The position numbers and the translations under genes were made by a program. Positions 6,019 to 11,362 of a stretch of 11,362 bases of DNA are shown here, one piece after another. The stretch comes from Thermococcus sp. (lineage in GTDB: Archaea; Methanobacteriota_B; Thermococci; Thermococcales; Thermococcaceae), in NCBI GenBank assembly GCA_027062125.1, contig JAMOTW010000027.1, positions 1 through 11,362 on the forward strand, written 5' to 3'. A model generated the notes under the pieces. It did not search any database. It saw only the letters and a list, made by a program, of their open reading frames with translations, and was not told the origin of the DNA. Within the stretch, counting starts at the first letter, position 1; each line of letters begins with the position of its first letter.

Positions 6019-6603
6019 ATGAGTTCGAGGGAGATAGCTCTAATCGGCATGATGCTGGGACTCTCGCTGCTCTTCGATGTGATGCCTATTGAGATGCCCA
6101 CCGTGTGGGGGATGAAGATAGACCTCGTGGCGGTTCCGATAGTGATGGTCTACCTCCTCACTGGGTTCACCGGGGGATTAACCGCGGTTCTGCTGCTGTT
6201 TGCTGGCCTCAGCGTGGTATCATCGGCCAGCTGGCTTGGGGCCATGATGAAGTCCCTCGCCACCCTCTCGGTCATTGTGGGCTTTGAAGCGGCCAGGAGA
6301 CTCACGCGCTTTGACCTTGGCGATGGGGCGGGGCAGAGGCTCCTTCTGTTTGCAGTGGTTGCCTACCTCGCCGGAATCGCGATAAGGATACCCCTCATGC
6401 TGGCCCTCAACTACTACGTTGCCCTGGAGATATGGCTCGGCCTTCCAAGGGAGCAGGTGATTCAGGCTGTCGAGAGCTGGACAGGGGTTCCTTTCTGGGT
6501 TGCAATTGGGCTCCCGAACGCGATTCAGAGCGCCATCGACGTGTTCATCGGCCTGCTAGCCACGATCCCGGTGCTAAGGCGTGTACCGCACCTGTTGGAG
6601 TAG
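6019..6603 (+). CDS. ECF-transporter S-component-like membrane protein (vitamin uptake)
   Basis: A hydrophobic protein of 194 residues with about five to six membrane spans, the size and layout of substrate-binding S components of energy-coupling factor transporters, which pair with a shared T component and ATPases. The segment MKIDLVAVPIVMVYLLTGFTGG matches the S-component pattern of a Lys/Asp-flanked span followed by a Gly-rich turn, and WLGAMMKSLA fits the next loop. RIPLMLALNYYVALEIWLG recalls RibU-type riboflavin carriers, so riboflavin is one guess and thiamine or another vitamin remain possible. The longest frame starts at ATG 5983, but that codon touches the TATA box and would precede the transcript; ATG 6019 (or GTG 6010/6013) is more likely. 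No T or A component lies nearby. It converges with the next gene, overlapping it by 30 bases. Confidence 0.7.
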   Translation: MSSREIALIGMMLGLSLLFDVMPIEMPTVWGMKIDLVAVPIVMVYLLTGFTGGLTAVLLLFAGLSVVSSASWLGAMMKSLATLSVIVGFEAARRLTRFDLGDGAGQRLLLFAVVAYLAGIAIRIPLMLALNYYVALEIWLGLPREQVIQAVESWTGVPFWVAIGLPNAIQSAIDVFIGLLATIPVLRRVPHLLE

Positions 6604-7809
6604 CGTGGTGAGGTCCTCCTTTTCCAACCCCCTCTTTTTGAGGTAGCCGTTCCACCTCTCCGCATACTGCAGGAGGGTCTCGTCCCCTGTCCTTGCGTAG
6701 AGCCACAGGAGGAGTTTTATGTGGAGCCTGTGATAGTCCTCCCTCGCCTCCGGGCCGTTGACCGAGTAGAGGCTCCAGTTTCCAGTGTCGCAGTAGGGGA
6801 GGGCCCTCTTGACGCTCTCAACTCCCCCGTTGAAGAGTTCGAGCGCCTTCTCGTCCCCGGTGAGTCTGTAATAGAACCATAGGCCCTTCATCGTTATTAT
6901 GTGGCCGTTCAGGACCAGGAAGTCCGGCCGATAGGGATATTCAAGGAACCAGATGCCGTAGGTGGTGTTCTCCACGAAACCACCCCTTTCGAGGGGTAAA
7001 TAGAACGAGTTGAAGAGGAGCCTTGAGGCGTTTAGGTATATCACGTTTCCCGTTTCGTTGTAGAGCCACGCGTAGAGGCCCGCGAGCATGCCCTGTGAGA
7101 AGGACGACGTCCAGGGGACGGGGGAGCCCTCGGGAGGGGAGAAGTAGACCCAGAAAACGCCGGCTTTTCCGTTGGGGGTATTAACGGGCTCCATAAACGG
7201 CAGCATCTCGTCGAGGAGCGCCTTCGCATTCTCAATCTGCCCCGTTTTCAGGTAGTGGTACGCCCAGTTCGAGGCTGTGACGGGATAGTACTGGAACCCC
7301 CTGCCCTCATAGTACACGAAGGGAAGCCTTGAGGTGAAGTTCTGACACTCCACGTAGCGAATGCTTTCCACGGGCCTCTCCGCAGAGAACGAGACCGTGT
7401 AGTAGCTCCTCCCCGGGGGAGTGTTTCGCGAGAAGTAGCAGTTGTTTGCCTCAAGAGTCGCCTCCAGAATCCCCAGCTCCGCTTGCGTCAGCGCCCTTTC
7501 CCTGGCTATGCGGGCGAATACTTGGACCGTGTAGCCTGCACCGGGATAGAATCGTGAGAGGATCTCGTTCTTCTCGAGCTCCTCAGCCAGTTTCGGGCAT
7601 CTCGACGCGAGAAAACTGTAATCGCTTCCGTTTTGCTCCAGAGGGAGACTTTCCGTGGGGAGGTGTATCCCGGTTCCCGTCCCGTTAGGAGCGGGTTCTT
7701 TTGGAGGGGACGTCTTCGGAGTGGTCGTGCTATCCCGGTTGATGGCCCCAAGGCAGCCGGAGATTAGGAGGATGGAGATAACGATGATTGATACGACAGC
7801 CCTTTTCAT
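6574..7809 (-). CDS. Lipoprotein with D-glucuronyl C5-epimerase-like domain
   Basis: A 411-residue predicted lipoprotein: basic start, hydrophobic core and lipobox LISGC (Cys 19), then a Thr/Pro/Ser linker to about residue 50. The C-terminal half resembles the catalytic C-terminal domain of heparosan/glucuronyl C5-epimerases (PF06662 type). It contains WTSSFSQGML (about 223-232), EYPYRPDFLVLNGHI (about 280-294), a YCDTGNWSLYSVNG block (about 329-342) and YHRLHIK (about 349-355), carried on (alpha/alpha)-type helical repeats. In the family this domain inverts uronic acids within polysaccharides; a role on envelope glycans outside the cell is inferred, not shown. GTG 7818 is an alternative start, but a TATA-like element at 7841-7848 puts transcription near 7820, favouring ATG 7809. 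The C-terminus overlaps the converging S-component gene. Confidence 0.75.
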   Translation of the reverse strand: MKRAVVSIIVISILLISGCLGAINRDSTTTPKTSPPKEPAPNGTGTGIHLPTESLPLEQNGSDYSFLASRCPKLAEELEKNEILSRFYPGAGYTVQVFARIARERALTQAELGILEATLEANNCYFSRNTPPGRSYYTVSFSAERPVESIRYVECQNFTSRLPFVYYEGRGFQYYPVTASNWAYHYLKTGQIENAKALLDEMLPFMEPVNTPNGKAGVFWVYFSPPEGSPVPWTSSFSQGMLAGLYAWLYNETGNVIYLNASRLLFNSFYLPLERGGFVENTTYGIWFLEYPYRPDFLVLNGHIITMKGLWFYYRLTGDEKALELFNGGVESVKRALPYCDTGNWSLYSVNGPEAREDYHRLHIKLLLWLYARTGDETLLQYAERWNGYLKKRGLEKEDLTTLLQQVRYTP

Positions 7810-7840
7810 GGAACCCACAGTAATAACTATGGAAAAGAGT

Positions 7841-7848
7841 TAAAAAGA
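7841..7848 (-). promoter_or_regulatory. TATA-like element of the epimerase-like lipoprotein gene
   Basis: On the minus strand CTTTTTAA lies about 32 bases before ATG 7809 and only about 23 before the alternative GTG 7818. The sequence is a weak TATA match. A start of transcription near 7820 leaves a leader of about 10 bases with GTGGG as a possible ribosome-binding site. The gene could also be read from pyrI, which ends 63 bases upstream. Confidence 0.35.
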
Positions 7849-7872
7849 TTTTGCATCTTCGAAAAATGCACA

Positions 7873-8328
7873 TCAGAGGTTGCCGAGTATCTCATCCCCC
7901 TCGATAGTCCTCTCGCAGTAGTGGCAGCGGAGCTTGAGCGGCTCCCTGCTCTCGACCTTGAACCTTGGAACCACGTACTCGTGGTTACTGACGCAGTTCG
8001 GGTTCGGGCACCTCAGTATCCCGGTGATCTCGTCTGGAATGGAGACTTTGAACTTCTCCACTATCTTGTAGTCCCTGACGATGTTGACGGTCGTCATCGG
8101 CGCTATCAGGGCGATCTTGTTCACCTCCTCCTCACTGAGGTAGCGCCCCTCGACCTTCACGATGTCCTTCCTTCCGAGCTTTTTGCTCGGGACGTTTGAG
8201 GCTATGAGGAGGGTTCCCCCGTTGGGCTTCGTCAGGCCGAGAATCTCGATGACCTTGAGCCACTTTCCGGCCGGAATGTGGTCTATGACCGTTCCCTCGG
8301 GAATTACCTCTATCTTGAGCTCGGGCAT
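7873..8328 (-). CDS. pyrI: Aspartate carbamoyltransferase regulatory chain
   Basis: PyrI, 151 residues, the usual length. It binds nucleotide effectors (CTP/ATP) and, through its zinc domain, holds the catalytic PyrB trimers in the (c3)2(r2)3 aspartate transcarbamylase holoenzyme of pyrimidine synthesis. The N-terminal allosteric domain is complete (residues 1-100, with VIDHIPAGKWLKVIEIL and the GLTKPNGG loop). The zinc site is intact: Cys 107 and Cys 112 (CPNPNC) and Cys 135 and Cys 138 (CHYC). GGAGGGGG at 8334-8341 is a strong ribosome-binding site 5 bases before ATG 8328. It lies downstream of pyrB in the same orientation, separated by an unusual 135-base structured spacer. Confidence 0.97.
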   Translation of the reverse strand: MPELKIEVIPEGTVIDHIPAGKWLKVIEILGLTKPNGGTLLIASNVPSKKLGRKDIVKVEGRYLSEEEVNKIALIAPMTTVNIVRDYKIVEKFKVSIPDEITGILRCPNPNCVSNHEYVVPRFKVESREPLKLRCHYCERTIEGDEILGNL

Positions 8329-8346
8329 TCAAACCCCCTCCATAAC

Positions 8347-8455
8347 AGCCCTTTGCTCCGCAAAGCGCTGGCGGAAAAGTTTTGGGGTCTTATCAAAGTG
8401 CTCAACCCTGATTGCATCCCCCGAACCATCGAAGGTGGGATGCAGCCTAAAACTT
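8347..8455 (-). promoter_or_regulatory. Structured RNA element in the pyrB-pyrI spacer
   Basis: The 135 bases between pyrB and pyrI can form nested stems. An outer stem pairs AAGTTTT and AAAACTT (8449-8455 with 8377-8383 plus two further G-C pairs after one mismatch). Inside it is a perfect 8-pair hairpin, TGCATCCC/GGGATGCA (8413-8420 with 8437-8444). A third hairpin, CTTTGC/GCAAAG with a GGA triloop on the minus strand (8347-8369, 9 pairs and one mismatch), sits just ahead of the pyrI ribosome-binding site. No reading frame explains the spacer. It could be an intercistronic control or processing element, or a small RNA on either strand. Confidence 0.45.
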
Positions 8456-8463
8456 GCAACCAT

Positions 8464-9390
8464 TCAGAGCACCCCCAGTGTCAAACCAAGGAGCGCCATC
8501 CTCACCGGCACGCCGGAGAAGACCTGGCGGAAGTAGAGCGCGTGCTCGCTCCCGTCCACCTCGGGGTGAATCTCGTCCACCCTCGGGAGTGGGTGCATGA
8601 CCTTGAGCGTTTCCTTGGCGTTCTTCAAGAGCCTGCAGTTCACCTGGTAGCTGCCCTTGACCTTGAGGTACTCTTCCTCGTCCGGGAAGCGCTCGCGCTG
8701 AATTCTCGTCACGTAGAGCACGTCCAGCTCTGGAATCGCGCCCTCGAGGTCGGTCGTCTCGTGGACTTTAACGCCCTTCTCGCGGAGCTCCTCGACGATG
8801 TGCTTAGGCATCCGCAGGAGCTCTGGCGATATCAGGTAGAGCTCGACGTCGTAGAACGCTAAGGCCTCCGCGAGGCTGTGAACGGTTCTTCCGTACTTGA
8901 GGTCTCCGAGCAGGCCTATGGTCAGGCCGTCTATCCTCCCAAAGGCGCGCTTTATCGTGTAGAGGTCGAGGAGTGTCTGGGTCGGGTGCTGGTTGCTCCC
9001 GTCGCCGGCGTTTATGACGGGTATTTCAGCGACTTCAGCCGCCAGTCTCGCGGCCCCCTCCATCGGGTGCCTTATGACGATAACGTCGCTGTACTGCTCG
9101 ACGGTCTTTATCGTGTCGGCCAGACTCTCGCCCTTCTTGACGCTCGTGCTCGCCGCCGAGGAGAACCCTATGACCGAACCGCCGAGTCTGTGCATCGCGC
9201 TCTCGAAGCTAAGCCTCGTCCTCGTCGACGGCTCGAAGAAGAGCGTCGCCAGGATTTTGCCGCGCGCGTAATCGAGCGAGCCCTTCCCTTTCAGCTCGTT
9301 CTCAAGCCGCTCTGCAACCTTCAAAACGAACTCGATGTCCTCCTTCGAGAAGTCCCGTATGCTTATCACGTCGCGTCCTTTCCAGTCCAT
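8464..9390 (-). CDS. pyrB: Aspartate carbamoyltransferase catalytic chain
   Basis: PyrB, 308 residues, full length. It condenses carbamoyl phosphate with L-aspartate to N-carbamoyl-L-aspartate, the committed step of pyrimidine synthesis, as a cytosolic trimer in complex with PyrI. Active-site signatures are all present: the phosphate-binding STRTR (55-59), the 80s loop with SVKKGES (83-89), RHP (107-109), HPTQ (135-138), Arg 229 in VTRIQRERF and HPLPR (266-270). ATG 9390 is preceded by GGAAGGG (9396-9402) and by a TATA box 31 bases upstream. It is the first gene of pyrBI and diverges from the HTH-ThiN regulator gene. Confidence 0.97.
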   Translation of the reverse strand: MDWKGRDVISIRDFSKEDIEFVLKVAERLENELKGKGSLDYARGKILATLFFEPSTRTRLSFESAMHRLGGSVIGFSSAASTSVKKGESLADTIKTVEQYSDVIVIRHPMEGAARLAAEVAEIPVINAGDGSNQHPTQTLLDLYTIKRAFGRIDGLTIGLLGDLKYGRTVHSLAEALAFYDVELYLISPELLRMPKHIVEELREKGVKVHETTDLEGAIPELDVLYVTRIQRERFPDEEEYLKVKGSYQVNCRLLKNAKETLKVMHPLPRVDEIHPEVDGSEHALYFRQVFSGVPVRMALLGLTLGVL

Positions 9391-9420
9391 AAAAGCCCTT
9401 CCGATGTAAAAATCGATGGG

Positions 9421-9428
9421 TTTTTAAA
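9421..9428 (-). promoter_or_regulatory. pyrBI promoter TATA box
   Basis: TTTAAAAA on the minus strand, with an A-rich flank, lies 31 bases before the pyrB start, predicting transcription near 9400 and a leader of about 10 bases carrying GGAAGGG. I see no obvious operator palindrome between this box and the start. Confidence 0.55.
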
Positions 9429-9468
9429 CGTTTTTTGACATAAAGTTGTCGATGACCGTCCGCTAACC

Positions 9469-9513
9469 CTTTAAACCCCGGTTCAAAATTCCAATAACCT
9501 GGTTTTAGGGTGG
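9469..9513 (+). promoter_or_regulatory. Promoter, RBS and possible operator of the HTH-ThiN regulator
   Basis: A TATA-like CTTTAAAC (9469-9476) predicts transcription at about 9496-9501. The palindrome AACCTGGTT (9496-9504) covers that point, and another GGTT lies at 9480-9483, so self-repression is possible. GGGTGG (9508-9513) is the ribosome-binding site, 4 bases before ATG 9518. The palindrome has only 4-base arms and could be chance. Confidence 0.4.
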
Positions 9514-9517
9514 TAGC

Positions 9518-10426
9518 ATGAGGACACCGAGCGTTTACGTCGCCGAGGAGCTGATGCCCTACCTCCGTGCCCGGGTCGCGGAGGGGCTTTACCGGGCGGG
9601 AATGAAGCAGTCGGGAATAGCCGAGTACCTCGGCATAACCCAGGCTATGGTGAGCAAGTATCTCGCCGGAAAGTACAAGAGACCCCCCGATGAGGTAGCT
9701 GAGAGGCTCGACTCGATAGCGGAGGAGATAGTCAAGGTGGTGCTCTTCGGGGGCGAGAGGGAGGAGGTAATAGCGCTCACCACCCGGAGGCTCTTTGAGC
9801 TTTTCCAGAGCGGCTTTCTCTGCAGGTTCTACTCGGCCTATTCGGGCGTGAGTGAGGAGCTCTGCCGCTCGATGTTCTCGGTTCAGAGGGACCGGGGGGA
9901 GGTTCTGGAGGTTCTCAACTTGGCCCTCGGCGAGCTCGAGAGGATTGGGTCGTTCCCATCGCTGATCCCTGAAGTGAGGAGCAACTTCGCCTACGCCCTG
10001 CCTTCGCCAAGGGGTCCGGAGGATGTCGCGGCCGTTCCGGGGAGGATAACCACCGCCAAAGGCAGGGTCTTTGCACTCCCGCCCGAGTTCGGGGCGAGCA
10101 GCTTTACTGCCGGCATACTGGTCGAGCTTGGGAAGCTCGCGCCCGGGATAAGGAGCGTCCTCAACGTCCGCTACGGCGACGACGTGGAGGGGGCCATGAC
10201 TAAGGCGGGGTTTAAGGTCGCACGTGTGAGGTCCGGCGGCCTGCCCGAGCGGGAGGCGGTGAAGCTCATCGCGAGTCCGTTCAAAACCGAGGCCTACGAT
10301 GCCGTAATCGACGAGGGTGGACTCGGTGTCGAGCCGGTGGTTTACATCTTCGGTGGGAACCCGTTCGAGGTCGTGGACAAACTGAAGAAGCTGGTGGAAG
10401 CCCTTGAGGACAAAGGGGCGGAATGA
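9518..10426 (+). CDS. thiR: HTH-ThiN domain transcriptional regulator (ThiR type)
   Basis: A 302-residue DNA-binding regulator. Residues about 7-60 hold an XRE-like helix-turn-helix with recognition region GIAEYLGITQAMVSKYL. A short linker holds two cysteines (102 and 116). Residues about 130-300 are a ThiN domain, known from archaeal thiamine phosphate synthases, with AAVPGRI (171-177), FGASSF (191-196), RSVLNVRYG (212-220) and DEGGLGVEPVVYIFGG (265-280). HTH-ThiN proteins include ThiR, which represses archaeal thiamine genes and senses thiamine phosphates; Thermococcales have more than one such protein, so the symbol is tentative. The linker of relatives usually carries more Cys/His than here. 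Downstream it overlaps a VanZ-like gene and is followed by a YjbQ gene, supporting a thiamine link. Confidence 0.8.
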   Translation: MRTPSVYVAEELMPYLRARVAEGLYRAGMKQSGIAEYLGITQAMVSKYLAGKYKRPPDEVAERLDSIAEEIVKVVLFGGEREEVIALTTRRLFELFQSGFLCRFYSAYSGVSEELCRSMFSVQRDRGEVLEVLNLALGELERIGSFPSLIPEVRSNFAYALPSPRGPEDVAAVPGRITTAKGRVFALPPEFGASSFTAGILVELGKLAPGIRSVLNVRYGDDVEGAMTKAGFKVARVRSGGLPEREAVKLIASPFKTEAYDAVIDEGGLGVEPVVYIFGGNPFEVVDKLKKLVEALEDKGAE

Positions 10427-10748
10427 TGCCCTTTTACTTGTTTACCTTGTTTTCCTGCTTCTCCTCAACCTCTCTCCCCGGGTCCCCACGGCACCTGTGG
10501 AGAACAGCGATAAGCTGGCCCATTTCGCGATGTTCCTCCTCCTGGGGCTCCTTGGCTCCGCCCGCTGGCCCTACCTCCTCCCGGTTCCCTTTCTCACCGA
10601 GCCCCTTCAGCTCTTCGTCCCCGGGAGAACGTTCTCCTTCGCCGACATGGGCGCAAACCTAATAGGCTTCATCCTCGGACTCATCGCGGGGTGGTGGTAT
10701 GAAGGTCGTAACGAAGGAGCTCCGCTTTTCCACGAAGGGAGAGATTGA
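10404..10748 (+). CDS. VanZ-like small membrane protein (TTG start)
   Basis: A 114-residue membrane protein with about three to four spans. VanZ-family signatures are present: SDKLAHFAMFLLLGLLG (a D-K-x-x-H-F motif on a membrane span) and, near the end, TEPLQLFVPGRTFSFADMGAN with the conserved E/Q and D-x-x-x-N pattern before the last span. The function of stand-alone VanZ-like proteins in archaea is not known. The only start in this frame before the family motifs is TTG 10404, with GGTGG at 10393-10397 and a 6-base spacing, inside the end of the regulator gene (23-base overlap). It in turn overlaps the YjbQ gene by 50 bases, so the three genes are one transcription unit. Confidence 0.75.
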   Translation: MRTKGRNDALLLVYLVFLLLLNLSPRVPTAPVENSDKLAHFAMFLLLGLLGSARWPYLLPVPFLTEPLQLFVPGRTFSFADMGANLIGFILGLIAGWWYEGRNEGAPLFHEGRD

Positions 10749-11112
10749 CTTGGTGGATATAACCCGTGAGGTGGAGAGGATCGTCGAGGAGTCTGGAATA
10801 GAAAACGGACAGACTCTGGTCTTCGTTCCCGGGGCGACGGGTGCGATAGTTACGATAGAGCATGAATCCGGCCTCTTAGAGGACTTCAAGCGAGCGCTGA
10901 AGGAGCTTGTTCCCAAGGGCAAAGGCTACCTCCACGACAGGATAGACGACAACGCCCACAGCCACCTAAGGGCGACCCTCCTCGGGGCGAGCGAATGCTT
11001 TCCCGTCGTTGACGGCAGGCTCGTGCGCGGAACCTGGCAGCAGATTTTCTTCGTCGAACTGGACGTGAGGCCGAGGCACAGGAGGGTTATGGTGCAGGTT
11101 ATGGGGGAGTAG
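10699..11112 (+). CDS. YjbQ/UPF0047 family protein
   Basis: A 137-residue protein of the widespread UPF0047/YjbQ family (secondary thiamine-phosphate synthase enzyme family). Conserved elements are all present: an N-terminal strand region ending VDIT, HESG in the ENED-like position (55-58), the His cluster LHDRIDDNAHSHL (His 79, 87, 89) and FPVVDGRLVRGTWQQIFFVELD. E. coli YjbQ shows weak thiamine phosphate synthase activity in vitro and the real role of the family is still unclear. GGGGTGG at 10688-10694 precedes ATG 10699. Position in one unit with an HTH-ThiN regulator supports, but does not prove, a role in thiamine metabolism. Its end overlaps the convergent ATPase gene by 14 bases. Confidence 0.9.
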   Translation: MKVVTKELRFSTKGEIDLVDITREVERIVEESGIENGQTLVFVPGATGAIVTIEHESGLLEDFKRALKELVPKGKGYLHDRIDDNAHSHLRATLLGASECFPVVDGRLVRGTWQQIFFVELDVRPRHRRVMVQVMGE

Positions 11113-11362
11113 CGTCAAGGAGGAAAAAGGGCACATCTTCCTTCTCGAGCACAGTGACGCTCTTTGGATATCTCCTATGGGCTTTTCCTGCCTTTACCTC
11201 AACCTTCAAATCACCCGCTATCGCATCAACCTCGTAGGAATTCCTGTAATAGTAAACTTCCCCGAACCTCCGGTACAGGTGCTCCTGAACGAGCCACTCG
11301 TAGAGTGCTTCCTCCCTAAGCTCCGCCCCGCTCCACGCTGAGAAGAGCCTCGCCAGAAGCGG
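11099..11362 (-). CDS. Archaeal AAA ATPase, C-terminal end (N-terminal part outside window)
   Basis: The minus strand is open from the window edge to TAA 11099-11101, giving the last 87 residues of a longer protein. The tail has helices with REEALYEWLVQEHLY, a YYYRNSYEVDAIAGD stretch, the conserved VEVKAGK, and SVTVLEKEDVPFFLLDA. The E-V-D ... V-E-V-K arrangement is that of the nuclease-like (PD-(D/E)xK-type) C-terminal domain of the large archaeal ATPase group (ATPase_2/DUF234 and DUF4143-like proteins), which is highly expanded in Thermococcales. The Walker motifs would lie outside the window, so this is assigned from the tail only. Function of the group is unclear; a defence or mobile-element role has been suggested for some relatives. 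Confidence 0.65.
   Translation of the reverse strand, partial: PLLARLFSAWSGAELREEALYEWLVQEHLYRRFGEVYYYRNSYEVDAIAGDLKVEVKAGKAHRRYPKSVTVLEKEDVPFFLLDATPP

Noticed and set aside
8413..8444. An H/ACA guide RNA in the pyrB-pyrI spacer
   Set aside because: The hairpin is strong, but there is no pseudouridylation pocket of normal size, no kink-turn motif and no ACA box at the expected distance on either strand.
8278..8862. A 194-residue plus-strand open frame antisense to pyrB and pyrI
   Set aside because: It lies mostly opposite two certain genes with intact catalytic motifs, has no promoter or ribosome-binding site and a composition typical of an antisense shadow.
8878..9438. A 186-residue plus-strand open frame opposite pyrB
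   Set aside because: Antisense shadow of conserved pyrB codons; it runs through the pyrB promoter and has no ribosome-binding site.

Overview
The window looks like a chromosomal segment of a hyperthermophilic archaeon of the order Thermococcales, most likely Thermococcus. The evidence is a CGP-CTERM surface-protein tail, archaeal BRE/TATA promoters about 30 bases ahead of starts, GGTG/GGAGG ribosome-binding sites, a two-gene pyrBI aspartate transcarbamylase, a helix-turn-helix/ThiN regulator, and tight packing with many overlapping genes and GC-rich codon use. I see no tRNA, rRNA, CRISPR array, insertion sequence or prophage gene.

Layout. (1) 2-1730, plus: a tight run of three cell-envelope genes: the C-terminal part of a CGP-CTERM anchored surface protein, a small single-span membrane protein and a lipoprotein with an internally duplicated domain. 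(2) 1731-1971: an intergenic stretch with two TATA boxes, a possible C/D box sRNA and a minus-strand coding-like remnant. (3) 1972-3830, plus: a PH/GRAM-like small protein, then a complete phosphohexomutase (GlmM/ManB type). (4) 5898-3933, minus: a three-gene operon joined by two 4-base stop/start overlaps: an unrecognised 266-aa protein, a P-loop nucleotide kinase-like protein and a DUF523/TudS-like putative desulfidase. (5) 6019-6603, plus: an ECF-transporter S-component-like membrane protein, divergent from the operon, with a clear inverted-repeat operator around its TATA box. (6) 7809-6574, minus: a lipoprotein with a D-glucuronyl C5-epimerase-like domain, converging with and overlapping the S component. 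(7) 9390-7873, minus: pyrB then pyrI, with a 135-base spacer that folds into several strong stems. (8) 9518-11112, plus: an HTH-ThiN regulator (ThiR type), a VanZ-like membrane protein and a YjbQ/UPF0047 protein, all overlapping. (9) 11099-11362, minus: the C-terminal end of an archaeal AAA ATPase that continues outside the window.

How the genes work together. Identifiable metabolism is pyrimidine synthesis (pyrBI), sugar-phosphate interconversion feeding glycan or cell-envelope precursors (phosphohexomutase) and probable vitamin handling: a thiamine-phosphate-sensing regulator type beside a YjbQ protein, with a vitamin-type S component about 3.5 kb away. The parts most worth following up are the S-component operator, the structured pyrB-pyrI spacer, the unknown/kinase/desulfidase operon and the candidate C/D RNA ahead of the PH-like gene.
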